DNA from: Labrys miyagiensis
GTDB lineage: Bacteria; Pseudomonadota; Alphaproteobacteria; Rhizobiales; Labraceae
Assembly (NCBI RefSeq): GCF_030160835.1
Contig: NZ_BSPC01000022.1
Location: forward strand, 124,001 to 188,000
DNA: 64,000 bases
Direction of reading: 5' to 3'
Shown here: positions 17,307 through 27,382 of the stretch, piece after piece
Layout of the letters: each line of letters starts with the position of its first letter
Position numbering within the stretch: position 1 is the stretch's first letter
Position numbers and translations under genes: made by a program
The notes under the pieces: model-generated
Databases searched by the model: none
Seen by the model: the letters and a program-made list of their open reading frames with translations, nothing else
Told to the model about the DNA's origin: nothing

Positions 17307-17740
17307 TCTATATGCCCCCTTACCATCGGTGCCCATGAAGCGCAGCGATTGCCTTGATTGAATTTGTTGAGGCTTAAAACATGAATGTGCTTAAGGCGCA
17401 ATTTCACCTACGTAATGTCTCTCCATTACGTGGTGATGCACTGTATCAAAGGCGTATACTTTGGAGGTATGAGAGAATGACGCTAGGGTAACAAAAATGG
17501 CAGAATGTCTCATTTCAGCTATCTAATGTTCAATTTTTGTCGCAAATCTCCGCAGGATGTGACAAATCGCACGCGCCGTGCAGATATCGGAAGATTTCCG
17601 CGAATGACGTGATAACGCGCGTGGCGACGCCGGCCGATGGCACTCGATCACGGTGCACGCTTGGCTGAAGCGGGCGAATTGCCATGGTCTGCACCGAGAA
17701 GGTCACTCTGATAATCAGGTAGAACGCGCTGCGAGAAAGT
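17307..17740. other. Intergenic region upstream of the beta-barrel gene, with an inverted repeat
   Basis: No gene is supported here; the plus-strand ORF starting near 17653 is an antisense shadow of the transposase remnant. An inverted repeat at 17405-17435 (CACCTACGTAATG / CATTACGTGGTG, one bulged base) lies 98 bases upstream of the barrel gene and could be an operator or a 5'-UTR hairpin. The surrounding bases are AT-richer than average, consistent with a promoter. Confidence 0.5.
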
Positions 17741-18160
17741 CTAGAATTCCAGCCCGAAAGGTTGGATTTGCGGCAAGTTATGCCCGATTGAGGCGCCGTT
17801 ACGTAGCCCTAGTCGGCGATGGCGGCGTGTGGCGTGACCTCGGGTCCGATGGCGAGCAATGTGGTGATGTGCGGGGGCATCCGCTTTCTCGCCGCCGGTC
17901 AAGTCGAAGGCGATCAGGGCTCCTGAGGCGTCTGGCTTGGCATGGATTTTCGTGTTGAACCCGCCGCGCGAGCGGCCGAGCGCCTGATCTTCCCGCCCCC
18001 TTTTGCGCAGGCTGCCGAGACAGGGGCGCGGACAATGGCGGAATCGAACATCTGGATGAGATGGGCCGGCGAACTCATGCCGGCCAACACCTCGAAGAAG
18101 CCTTCGAACACGCCTGCCTCGCTCAGGCGGTCGTAGCGCTTCCAGACGCTGTTCCAAGCC
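17741..18160 (-). pseudogene. IS5-family transposase remnant (frameshifted, 5' end missing)
   Basis: Read on the minus strand, one frame encodes WNSVWKRYDRLSEAGVFEGF and FDSAIVRAPVSAACAKGG; after a frameshift near 18005 the other frame continues QALGRSRGGFNTKIHAK and ALIAFDLTGGEKADAP. These are consecutive parts of an IS5-group DDE transposase (the D of the catalytic triad lies in FDSAIVRA). The N-terminal third is missing and the C-terminal part degrades. No terminal inverted repeats or target duplication were found. Its 5' boundary coincides with the 3' end of the isoaspartyl peptidase gene. Confidence 0.75.
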
Positions 18161-19106
18161 GCTCGATGAAATAGACCTCGTGGTGGCTGGCGACGAAGAG
18201 ATCGCCGGAGATGGTCACCCAGCCGCGGAACATGCCGTCGGTGTTGTAGGGGGCGGTGACGGTGCCATGGGCGTCGACGCCCACCAAGCCGGTGCCGATG
18301 CCATAGGGCTTCAGGTCCCGCAGGATCACCCTGGCGGCGGCATTTTCCAGTGTCTCGCCGAGATAGGCGACGCGGCTGGCAATCTCGTGGCCGACGACGT
18401 GACGGATGAAGAACTCGCCCTGGCCAGTTCCGGAGACGGCACAGACGCCATCGCGCGCATAGGTGCCGGCGCCGATGATCGGGCTGTCGCCGACGCGGCC
18501 CACGGGCTTGTTGGTATAGCCGCCGGTCGAGGTCGCGGCGGCTAGGTGGCCGGCGGCGTCGAGGGCGACGGCGCCCACGGTGCCGTGCTTCTCGGCTTCG
18601 CTCGCCGCCTTGATCGTGCCGGCCCTCTCATGCGCCTGCATGGCCGCGAGGGCCTTCTGCCGGCGCGGCGTGGTGAAATAGGACGGCTCCACCATGGCGA
18701 GGCCGCGTGCTTGCGCATAGTCATCCGCCGCCGGCCCGACCAGCATCACCAGATTGCCGGAGTCCAACACGGCGCGCGCCGCCTGTACGGGATTGCGGAT
18801 GCGGCGCGTCGCGGCGATGGCGCCGGCTGCGAGCGTCTGCCCGTCCATGATGGAGGCATCGAGTTCGTGCCCGCCGGCCGCGTTGAGGGCGGCCCCGTGC
18901 CCGGCATTGAAATGCGGCGAGTCCTCCATCACCTCGACCGCCGCCTGTACCGCATCGAGCGCGCGTCCGCCCTTTTTCAGCACCGCCCAGCCGCTGCGCA
19001 GCGCCTTGGCCAGATCGGCGCGTGCGTCGATCCATTCCGCCTCGCTGAGGTCGACTTTCGCCATGACACCGCAGCCGCCATGGATGGCGATCGCAAAGTT
19101 GGACAT
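18123..19106 (-). CDS. Isoaspartyl peptidase/L-asparaginase (N-terminal nucleophile family)
   Basis: A 327-residue plant-type asparaginase precursor. It self-cleaves before T176 (KHGTVGAVALD), the catalytic threonine, and the substrate motif TSTGGYTNKPVGRVGDSP follows. HGGCGVM opens the alpha subunit. Such enzymes hydrolyse beta-aspartyl dipeptides and asparagine. The ATG has GGAGAA eight bases upstream. The last residues (after EVYFIER) are encoded by sequence that in another frame is transposase, so the native C-terminus was probably replaced when the IS element arrived; the core fold looks complete. It is the last gene of the peptide-transport operon, as iaaA is linked to gsi genes in E. 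coli. Confidence 0.9.
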   Translation of the reverse strand: MSNFAIAIHGGCGVMAKVDLSEAEWIDARADLAKALRSGWAVLKKGGRALDAVQAAVEVMEDSPHFNAGHGAALNAAGGHELDASIMDGQTLAAGAIAATRRIRNPVQAARAVLDSGNLVMLVGPAADDYAQARGLAMVEPSYFTTPRRQKALAAMQAHERAGTIKAASEAEKHGTVGAVALDAAGHLAAATSTGGYTNKPVGRVGDSPIIGAGTYARDGVCAVSGTGQGEFFIRHVVGHEIASRVAYLGETLENAAARVILRDLKPYGIGTGLVGVDAHGTVTAPYNTDGMFRGWVTISGDLFVASHHEVYFIERLGTASGSATTA

Positions 19107-19129
19107 CTCATTCTCCGTGAATTTCCGCA

Positions 19130-20659
19130 TCAGGCCAGCAGACGCACCTTTTCGGCCAGGGCGTCGATATAGGCGGTGGGATCGAGGCTCGAGCCGGTGG
19201 CATCCCGCAGGATCTCGTCGGGTGTGCGGCTGCGGCCATGGCGATGCACATGCTCGCCGAGCCAGAGACGCAACGGGGCGTAATTGCCACCTTCCAGGCC
19301 CTTGGCGATGGTGGGCAGCCGGCTCGCGGCTTCGAAGAGTTGCGCCGCCATGACATTGCCCAGCGTATAGGTCGGGAAGGAGCCGATCATGCCGGAGGAC
19401 CAGTGCACGTCCTGCAGCAGGCCCTGGCTGTCGTCGGGCACGATCAGGCCGAGGAAGTCGCGGATCTTCTGGTTCCAGAGCGAGGGAAGCTCGCCCACCT
19501 CGATCTCGCCGGCGATCAGCGCCGCCTCGATCTCGGTGCGCAGGATGATGTGCAGGTCATAGGTCAGTTCATCCGCCTCGACCCGGATGAAGCTCGGCCG
19601 CACCGCATTCACGGCGCGCCAGAATTCCATGGCATCGACATCGACGAGCTGTTCGGGAAAAGCTTCCTGGAGTGAGTGGAAATGCAACTCCCAGAAGCGC
19701 TGCGACCGGCCGACCCGGTTTTCCCACAGCCGCGACTGCGATTCATGCATGCCGAAACTGGCGCCGCCGACGGCATAGAGGTTGACGATGTCGGTGGTGA
19801 AGGCCGAACGCGTGAATTTCGCCAGCACTCCCTGCTCATACATGCCGTGCCCGGCCTCGTGCCAGATGGCGAACAGGCCGCCCGGCAACCAGTCCTCGCG
19901 GAAGCGGCCGGTGATGCGCACATCCTCGCGGGTGAAGGAGACTTCGAAGGGATGCACGGTATCGTCGAGCCGCCCGCGCGCGAAATCGAAGCCCATCCTG
20001 GCGGCAATGTCCCGCGCATAGGCCTTCTGCGTTTCGACGGGAAAGGAGCGTTCCAGGATGTCGAGCCGAGGCTGGTCGCTCCGGCCGAACACCGTATCGA
20101 TCAGCGGCAGCAGGGCATCCTTGAGGCGGGCGTAGAGCGGCTCCAAGGTCGCCAGCGTCATGCCCGGTTCGTATTGGCCGATCAGGGCGTCATAGGGATG
20201 GCGCTCGAAGCCGATCGCTTGGGCGATGGCCCGCTGGAGTCCGACAGTTTCGGCCAACAGGGGCGCGAAGGAAGCAAAGTCATTGTTGGCGCGAGCCCGG
20301 ATCCAGCTTTCGTGCGCCCTTGTCCTGAGGGCGGCCGCCTCGGTGATCAGGGCCTCGGGAATGCGGCGCAGCGTCTCGATCGTGTCCTTGGTCAGGAGCA
20401 GTGCCCGGCGTTGTTCGTCCGTGCCACCAGCCTCCACCTCGTCCAGCCCGGCCTCGATGGCGCCGCGCATAGCCTCGCCGGTGGCCATCTCGCGCGCCAG
20501 GCCCGAGAGCGTGGCGATTTGCTGGCCACGGGTCGTGGCACCGGAAGCGGGCATCTTGGTCCGCGCATCCCAGTTGAGAATGTTGATGGCGCAAAGAATA
20601 TCGTTGAGGCGCCCGATTTCCTGTTCGAAACGGGCCAGTCCCGTTGTCCCTGCGTTCAT
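19130..20659 (-). CDS. M32-family metallocarboxypeptidase
   Basis: A 509-residue carboxypeptidase Taq-type enzyme that removes C-terminal residues from peptides using a metal ion. The zinc motif HEAGH is at residues 267-271, the conserved HESQSR with the third ligand is at about 305-310, and LPGGLFAIWHEAGHGMYEQG plus VRPSFIRVEADELTYDLHI are family signatures. Full length for the family (about 500). The start is the ATG at MNAGTTGL; the open frame upstream is spacer. It lies 46 bases after the ATPase gene and 23 before the isoaspartyl peptidase, so imported peptides would meet two peptidases encoded in the same operon. Confidence 0.93.
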   Translation of the reverse strand: MNAGTTGLARFEQEIGRLNDILCAINILNWDARTKMPASGATTRGQQIATLSGLAREMATGEAMRGAIEAGLDEVEAGGTDEQRRALLLTKDTIETLRRIPEALITEAAALRTRAHESWIRARANNDFASFAPLLAETVGLQRAIAQAIGFERHPYDALIGQYEPGMTLATLEPLYARLKDALLPLIDTVFGRSDQPRLDILERSFPVETQKAYARDIAARMGFDFARGRLDDTVHPFEVSFTREDVRITGRFREDWLPGGLFAIWHEAGHGMYEQGVLAKFTRSAFTTDIVNLYAVGGASFGMHESQSRLWENRVGRSQRFWELHFHSLQEAFPEQLVDVDAMEFWRAVNAVRPSFIRVEADELTYDLHIILRTEIEAALIAGEIEVGELPSLWNQKIRDFLGLIVPDDSQGLLQDVHWSSGMIGSFPTYTLGNVMAAQLFEAASRLPTIAKGLEGGNYAPLRLWLGEHVHRHGRSRTPDEILRDATGSSLDPTAYIDALAEKVRLLA

Positions 20660-20705
20660 TTGGTTCCACCCACAGATTGAGACGGTTTGTCCAGTCGATG
20701 GCCGG

Positions 20706-21711
<1,006 letters not shown>

Positions 21712-21719
<8 letters not shown>

Positions 21720-22734
21720 GCAGGCCTCCCCCCGCGGCCGCCACGGCCTCGTGACGGAAGCATGCGACGAGACGTTCTGCCCCGATGGTCGTCAGCGGCG
21801 GTTTGTCGAGCGAACAGCGCTCGACCCGGAAGCTGCAGCGCGGATGGAAGGCGCAGCCTTGCGGCATGGCGGCGAGGGAGGGCGGCGTGCCCTCGATCGA
21901 CATCAGCGGCTTGCGCTCGTCGCCGCCCTGCGGCACCGAGCCGAGCAGGCCGCGCGTATAGGGATGGTGCGGCTGGCGGAAGACGTCGAGCACCGCGCCG
22001 CTCTCGACGATGTTGCCGGCATACATCACCGCCACCCGGTCGCAGGTCTGGGCGACGACACCGAGATCGTGGGTGACGAAGATCACGCTCATGCCGAGCC
22101 GCTCGCGCAGGCCGAGGATCAATTTCAGGATCTGGTCCTGGATGGTGACGTCGAGCGCGGTCGTCGGTTCGTCCGCGAAGAGAAGGCGCGGCTCGGCGGC
22201 CAGCGCGATGGCGATCATGACGCGCTGGCGCATGCCGCCCGAGAACTGGTGCGGATAATCGTCGAGACGGCTGGAGGCCGCGGGAATGCCGACAAGATCC
22301 AGGAGTTCGATGGCCCGCTCGCGGCGCTGGCGCTTGTCGAGCGTGCCATGGGCGACAAGGGATTCATCGATCTGGCGATGCACGGTGAGTACCGGATTGA
22401 GAGCCGTCATCGGTTCCTGGAAGATCATGGCGATCTCCCGACCGCGCATGGCTCGCAGCGTCGCGGGCGAGGCGCCGATCAGTTCCTGCTCGCCCCAGCT
22501 CACGGAGCCGGTGGTGCGGGCGTTCGAAGGCAGGAGATGCAGCATCGAGCGCAGGGTCACGCTCTTGCCGGACCCGGATTCGCCGACGAGGCCGAGCACC
22601 TCGCCCGGCCTGACCTCGAAGCTGATGTCGTTGAGCGCCGACAGAGTTCCCTGCGAGGTGGCGAAGGTGGTGGTGAGGTTGCGCACCGTGAGCGTCTTCG
22701 CCGGATGCGCACCGAGGCTGACAGGCGCGTTCAT
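21712..22734 (-). CDS. Peptide ABC transporter ATP-binding protein (OppD/DppD-like)
   Basis: A 340-residue ATPase: Walker A GESGSGKS, signature [15 protein letters not shown], Walker [13 protein letters not shown], and the C-terminal [21 protein letters not shown] tail of the oligopeptide class. The ATG overlaps the stop of the upstream permease by four bases, which sets the start; the frame is open far upstream only as a shadow of that permease. With OppF-like, DppC- and DppB-like proteins it makes a complete dipeptide/oligopeptide importer. Confidence 0.93.
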
Positions 22735-23576
22735 CGGTTCGGCCTCAACAATTCCGCCAGGCCGTCGCCCAGCAGGCTGAAGCCGAAGCCGGTGGTGACG
22801 ATGGCGATGCCGGGGAAGATCGAGATCCACCAGGCCGTCGCCATGTAGTTCTTGCCGCCGGCGATCAGCACGCCCCATTCGGAGGTGGGCGGCTGGGCGC
22901 CGAGGCCGAGATAGCCCAGGCTCGAACCCAAGAGGATGGCGAGCGCCATATCCGTCATCCAATAGACGATGGCGGTGGCGATCACATTGGGCATGATGTG
23001 GCGGATGATGATGCGGGCATTGCTGTAGCCCATCACCCGGCCGGCAGCGGCATAGTCGAGGCGCTTCTGCAACTTGACCTCGGCGGCAACGAGGCGGGCA
23101 TAGAACACCCAATAGACGATGCCGACGGCGATATACATGTTGCCGAGACCCGGCCCGAGCACGGCGACGATTGCGATCACCAATACGAGCAGAGGGAAGG
23201 TGACCACGGCGTCGACGATGCGCCCGAACACCGCCTCCGCCCAACCGCCATAATAGCCGACCAGCGCGCCGACCGTCGTACCGAACACGAAGGGGAACAG
23301 CGTTGTGAATAGCGCGATCTGCATGTCGATCGTGTAGGCGTGGATGGTGCGCGAGAGCATGTCGCGGCCGAAATTGTCGGTACCGAAGGGATGTGCCCAG
23401 GAGGGCGGCTTGAGGATCGCCTTGTAGTCGATCTTGTTGGGATCGTAAGGCGCAAACAGATGGGGTGCGAGTGCCAGAAGCAAGCTGATCAGCAGAATGA
23501 TGCAGCCGAAAAGCAGCGCGGGGGGGAGGCGCAGCGAGCGGCGCCTGACGCGCGGTGAATCGTAGGGGATGGTCAT
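22731..23576 (-). CDS. Peptide ABC transporter permease (DppC-like)
   Basis: A 281-residue inner-membrane permease of the DppC/OppC family with the usual six spans. The N-terminal APYDPNKIDYKAILKPPSWAHPFGTDNFGRDMLSRTIH is the diagnostic HPxGTDxxGRDxxSR region, and LAILLGSSLGYLGLGAQPPTSEWG is the conserved cytoplasmic coupling segment. Four-base overlaps on both sides show tight translational coupling with the DppB-like and OppD-like genes. Confidence 0.93.
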   Translation of the reverse strand: MTIPYDSPRVRRRSLRLPPALLFGCIILLISLLLALAPHLFAPYDPNKIDYKAILKPPSWAHPFGTDNFGRDMLSRTIHAYTIDMQIALFTTLFPFVFGTTVGALVGYYGGWAEAVFGRIVDAVVTFPLLVLVIAIVAVLGPGLGNMYIAVGIVYWVFYARLVAAEVKLQKRLDYAAAGRVMGYSNARIIIRHIMPNVIATAIVYWMTDMALAILLGSSLGYLGLGAQPPTSEWGVLIAGGKNYMATAWWISIFPGIAIVTTGFGFSLLGDGLAELLRPNR

Positions 23577-24508
23577 CGCGCCACCCGGGGATCGAGGGCG
23601 GCCTGGACCAGATCCGTCGCCAGGAAGATCAGCGAGACGAGCACGGCCAGCACGATGGTAAGACCCTGCACCACCGGATAGTCGCGCGCATAGATGCTGT
23701 CGATCATCAGCCGCCCGATGCCGGGGATGGCAAAGACCGTCTCGGTGATCACGGCGCTGCCGACCACCGTGCCGATGTGAAGGCCAAGCAGCGTCACGGT
23801 GGAGATGAGGGCGTTTCGCAGTACATGCCGGGACAGGATGATACGGGTCGCCAGACCCTTGGATCGGGCAAAGTTCACATAGTCGGCGCCGAGCACGCCG
23901 ATGATGGCGGCCCTGAGATTGCGCATCAGGATGGCCGAGAGGCTGAAAGCGATGGTGAGCGCTGGCAGGAAGAGGTGGTAGAGTCGTTGCCCGAAATCAT
24001 CGCCATACCCGCCCACGGGAAACCAGCGCAGGTTGGCGGCAAAGATCGTGAGCAGGACGAGGCCGATGTAGAAAACCGGCATGGACAGGCCGATCTGGAA
24101 GGCCTCGCGGATCGCAAGGTCTGCGGCCCGGTCCTGCGAGAGCGCGGCGATGAAGGCGAGCGGCACGGCGAGGATCACCGCAAAGAGGGCCGATAGTCCC
24201 GTCAGCATCAGCGTGATGGGCAGGCGCTCGGCGATCACCTGCGCCACCGGCAGATGCAGGGCGAACGAGGTGCCCAGGTCGCCGGTAACGATGCGCTTGA
24301 CGAAATAGAGGAACTGGATGGGCAGGGGCTGGTCGAGACCTAGCTCCGCATTGATGCGGGCGACGTCGGCATCGGTGGCGCGGTCGCCGATCATGGCGCT
24401 GGCGGGGTCGCCCGGAAGGAGGCGCACGATCACGAAGGTGACCAGCAGGATCACGATCAGCGTCGGAATGATCAGCAGGAGGCGGCGCAGGATATAGAAG
24501 AACCCCAC
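23573..24508 (-). CDS. Peptide ABC transporter permease (DppB-like)
   Basis: A 311-residue permease. It opens FYILRRLLLIIPTLIVILLVTFVIVRLLPGDPA, the classic DppB start with the first span followed by PGDPA, and ends with AIPGIGRLMIDSIYARDYPVVQG, another family signature. An attenuator-like hairpin lies between it and the binding-protein gene upstream, likely making binding protein more abundant than permease. Confidence 0.93.
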   Translation of the reverse strand: MGFFYILRRLLLIIPTLIVILLVTFVIVRLLPGDPASAMIGDRATDADVARINAELGLDQPLPIQFLYFVKRIVTGDLGTSFALHLPVAQVIAERLPITLMLTGLSALFAVILAVPLAFIAALSQDRAADLAIREAFQIGLSMPVFYIGLVLLTIFAANLRWFPVGGYGDDFGQRLYHLFLPALTIAFSLSAILMRNLRAAIIGVLGADYVNFARSKGLATRIILSRHVLRNALISTVTLLGLHIGTVVGSAVITETVFAIPGIGRLMIDSIYARDYPVVQGLTIVLAVLVSLIFLATDLVQAALDPRVAR

Positions 24509-24543
24509 TCGTCATTCCCTTCCTTCAGGCCACCCTGGAATCC

Positions 24544-24572
24544 AAAAGGCGGCTCGCCTGCCGGCGCGCCGC
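24544..24572 (-). terminator. Attenuator-like hairpin between binding-protein and permease genes
   Basis: On the minus strand a 10-position stem with one mismatch (GCGGCGCGCC / GGCGAGCCGC, loop GGCA) is followed by CTTTT. It is placed 61 bases after the binding-protein stop and 36 bases before the DppB-like start, inside the operon. Partial termination or 3'-end protection here would raise the binding-protein level relative to the rest. Confidence 0.55.
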
Positions 24573-24632
24573 TTCTCGGATCCTTCGGCGGGAAACCCGA
24601 ACCAACATGCCCCAAACTTGCTTCTTCTGGAC

Positions 24633-26243
24633 TTACTTCTCGATATGGGCGCCGACGAAGATGTTGTTGCCGAGCGGGATCTGAACGAAGCCTTTGACGG
24701 TGGGCTTGAGCGTCACCGGGTAGGGGGTCTCATAGAGCGGAACGATGGGCCCGCTGGTGTTGTAGATCTCCTGGATCTTGGCATAGTCGTCGCCACGCTT
24801 CTTGGGGTCGAGCTCCTGCTGGGACTGCTCGAACAGCGTATCGGCCTCGTCATTCTTCCAGCCCGAGTGCAGGGCATCGATAGTCTTGGAATAGACGAAG
24901 TAGGAGGCGATCTCGTTGGGATCGGCGATGTCGTCCGTCCAGGCGGCAAGGCGCATCGAGAAGTCGCCGGCGCGGTATTTCGCGGTACGGGTGGCGTTGT
25001 CGACCTGCTGGATGTCGAGGGTGACGCCGATCTGCCCCCACATCTGCTGCAGCGCCGTGGCGATGCCGATCTCGTCCTCATTGCCGGCCAGCACATAGAT
25101 GCTGGTCTTGAAGCCATTCTCGAAGCCGGCGTCCTTCATCAGCTGCTTGGCCTTGTCGAGATCGACGGGGAAGAGCGGCGTGGTGCCGGCATGATAGGGC
25201 GTCGCCGAGGACATGAAGGAGGTCATCGGCGTGCCGACGCCGTGGGTGACGATGCCGATGATGCCATCCTTGTCGGTGGCATAGTTGAGCGCCTGGCGGA
25301 CCTTCTCATTGGAGAGCGGATTGTCGCTGCCGTCCTTCAGCTTAGGACGCACCATGAGGGTGACATATTCGACGCGGGTGGAGGGGAACAGCACCATGTT
25401 GACGCTGCTGTCCGCCTTCAGTTCGTCCACGCGGGCGTAGGGGATGAACTCGGCGCCGTCGAGTTCGCCGGACTTGAGCTTGAGAATGCGGGTGGCGTCA
25501 TCGGGAATGACCTCGAAATGCACGCCGTCGAGATAGGGCAGGGCTTTGCCGTCGGCGCCCTGGCGCCAGTAATAGGGATTGCGTACCAGCTGCATGTCGG
25601 CGTTGCGCTGCCAGGATTTCAGGATGAAGGCGCCGGACCCAATCGGATGCTCGGCGAAGGCCTTGGCCTTGTCGGCATCGGTGGCGCCGGGCGAAGCCTC
25701 GAACGCCTTCATCGGCAGGATCGAGGTGTTGAACACCGTCAGGGCCGAGAGGATGGCCGGATCCGTATTCTTCAGCTTGAGCACGACGGTCTTGGGATCC
25801 TGGATCACGACATCGTCGATCGAACCGACCATGAAGTTCCAGATGCCGTTCTTCGGATTGGCGGCGCGCTTGAGCGACCATTGCACGTCCTCTGCGGTGA
25901 TGGGCGAGCCATCCGAGAACTTGGTGCCCTCGCGCAAAGTGAGCGTGACGCTCTTGCCATCCGGCGCGACCTGCCAGGCGGTGGCGAGGCCGGGCTGTAC
26001 GCCCTTACCGTCGTCGGTGGGCAACAGCAGGGTGTCGTAGAGGTTCGAGAGAATCCAGATGTCGACATTGGCGTCGTTGAGCACCGGATCGAGGAAAAGG
26101 CTGTCGGCATAGCGCCCGTATGTGAGCGTGCCGCCGCGCGTGATGGTGTCGGCGGCGCGGGCTCCCGACGTGGCGATGACGCCTGTCAGGCACGCGGTTA
26201 ACAACAGGCTCGTTGCAATGTGCTTGAAGGACATTCTCATCAC
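24633..26243 (-). CDS. Peptide ABC transporter substrate-binding protein (SBP family 5)
   Basis: A 536-residue periplasmic binding protein of the OppA/DppA family. The signal peptide covers about residues 1-30 (ending GARAAD). The mature start TLTYGRYADSLFLDPVLNDANV and the GSGAFILKSWQRNADMQLVRNPYYW segment (around residue 200) are family signatures, as is the late LVRNPYYWRQGADGK. This family binds peptides, but members also carry opines, nickel or sugars. The two peptidases at the operon end favour peptides. It is the first gene of the operon and faces the GntR regulator across 131 bases containing a candidate operator. Confidence 0.93.
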   Translation of the reverse strand: MMRMSFKHIATSLLLTACLTGVIATSGARAADTITRGGTLTYGRYADSLFLDPVLNDANVDIWILSNLYDTLLLPTDDGKGVQPGLATAWQVAPDGKSVTLTLREGTKFSDGSPITAEDVQWSLKRAANPKNGIWNFMVGSIDDVVIQDPKTVVLKLKNTDPAILSALTVFNTSILPMKAFEASPGATDADKAKAFAEHPIGSGAFILKSWQRNADMQLVRNPYYWRQGADGKALPYLDGVHFEVIPDDATRILKLKSGELDGAEFIPYARVDELKADSSVNMVLFPSTRVEYVTLMVRPKLKDGSDNPLSNEKVRQALNYATDKDGIIGIVTHGVGTPMTSFMSSATPYHAGTTPLFPVDLDKAKQLMKDAGFENGFKTSIYVLAGNEDEIGIATALQQMWGQIGVTLDIQQVDNATRTAKYRAGDFSMRLAAWTDDIADPNEIASYFVYSKTIDALHSGWKNDEADTLFEQSQQELDPKKRGDDYAKIQEIYNTSGPIVPLYETPYPVTLKPTVKGFVQIPLGNNIFVGAHIEK

Positions 26244-26270
26244 GGTACCCCAGGGTGGCGATAGAGTGTT

Positions 26271-26289
26271 CTAGTTAACTAGTACGGTA
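26271..26289. promoter_or_regulatory. Candidate GntR operator, site 1 (palindromic)
   Basis: CTAGTTAACTAGTACGGTA contains a perfect 12-base palindrome (CTAGTTAACTAG) and ends in TAGTACxGTA, which recurs in site 2. It sits 28 bases upstream of the peptide binding-protein start, where a bound regulator would block that promoter. Confidence 0.5.
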
Positions 26290-26356
26290 AAGGGGTGCCT
26301 TGCCTCTTGTCAAGCAAGATCGTTAAGGATTTGGTTGCGATATGGCACAAAGCGTT

Positions 26357-26375
26357 CTAACAAGATAGTACAGTA
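26357..26375. promoter_or_regulatory. Candidate GntR operator, site 2 (abutting the GntR start)
   Basis: CTAACAAGATAGTACAGTA matches site 1 at 12 of 19 positions, chiefly TAGTACxGTA. Its last base is the A of the GntR gene's ATG, a position suited to autorepression. Confidence 0.45.
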
Positions 26376-27382
26376 TGGTGACGCAGATGGACTATCGCTT
26401 GGATCGGGATTTGCCCATACCGCTGGGAACCCAGTTGCGGGGGCTGATCGAATTCGGGATTGCAACGGCGGGCCTGTTGCCGGGAGAGCGCCTGCCTTCC
26501 GTGCGCGAAATGGCGGACCTGGCCGGCGTGGCGCCGATGACGGTGGCGCAGGTCTATCGGGACCTGAAGAGCAAGGGTCTGATCCAGTCCTTTGCCGGCT
26601 CGGGCACCTTCATCGCCGATACCGGCACACGCACCTCCTCCTATGACCAGCAGGTCGTCGACCTGCATAGGCGCATCGATGCGCTGATCGACGAGGGCCT
26701 CGCCATGGGCCTGCGCTCCAGCGATCTCGCCGGCATGATCAGCGCGCGCTTTAACGAGCGTCAGGCGCGGGGGCGGCGCAAGCACATCGTCATGGCCGGC
26801 AACTTCCAGGCCGCCACCGCCGCCTATGCGCGCACCATCGCGGAGGTGCTGGGTGCGGGTGTGACTGTCGAGGCCGTCACCATCGATGCCATCGCTCGCC
26901 AGCCCGTGGTGCAGCAGAAGGCGGCGGCCGCCGACATCGTGGTGACCTTCCTCCACCGCCAGCGCGAGGTAGCGGCGCTGCTGCCCGGCAGCACGGTCAC
27001 GGCGATCAGCTTCCTGCCGTCCGAGGAGACACGCCGGTCCCTCGCTTCGCTCGACCCGCTGACTCGGGTGGGCGTCGTCTCGATCTTTCCCGAATTCACG
27101 CCCCTGATGAAGGCCGGCGTGCAGCGCTTCGCCCCGCATGTGCCTTCGATCGCCATCACGCTGCGCGACGCGCCCGATCTCGATCAGTTGCTGAGCAATA
27201 GCGACGTGCTCGTCTATGCCACCGGCGCCGAGGAACTGGTGACGCGCCTTCGCCCCGGCATACCCGCCTTCGAATACCGCCATTCACCCCATCCCGGTGA
27301 CATCAAGCGCGTGCTCGGCCCGTTGATCGAGGGGACCGACATCACGGCGCAAACGAAAAAGAGGGAACATGAAGATCAGTGA
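26375..27382 (+). CDS. GntR-family transcriptional regulator
   Basis: A 335-residue regulator. Residues 15-80 are a GntR winged helix (LGTQLRGLIEFGIATAGLLPGERLPSVREMADLAGVAPMTVAQVYRDLKSKGLI), closest in style to the YtrA/short-linker type with GSGTFIAD closing the wing. The C-terminal part is not an FCD or UTRA domain; it has alternating strands and helices (HIVMAGNFQAATAAYARTIAEVLGAGVTVEAVTIDA) reminiscent of a periplasmic-binding-like sensor. It lies divergent from the peptide importer and overlaps the creatininase-family gene by 14 bases, so it probably controls both directions. A second ATG four codons in is an alternative start. Confidence 0.85.
   Translation: MVTQMDYRLDRDLPIPLGTQLRGLIEFGIATAGLLPGERLPSVREMADLAGVAPMTVAQVYRDLKSKGLIQSFAGSGTFIADTGTRTSSYDQQVVDLHRRIDALIDEGLAMGLRSSDLAGMISARFNERQARGRRKHIVMAGNFQAATAAYARTIAEVLGAGVTVEAVTIDAIARQPVVQQKAAAADIVVTFLHRQREVAALLPGSTVTAISFLPSEETRRSLASLDPLTRVGVVSIFPEFTPLMKAGVQRFAPHVPSIAITLRDAPDLDQLLSNSDVLVYATGAEELVTRLRPGIPAFEYRHSPHPGDIKRVLGPLIEGTDITAQTKKREHEDQ

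Noticed and set aside
17653-17958. Plus-strand ORF of 101 codons beside the beta-barrel gene
   Set aside because: It is antisense to the transposase remnant and has no ribosome site or recognisable motif.
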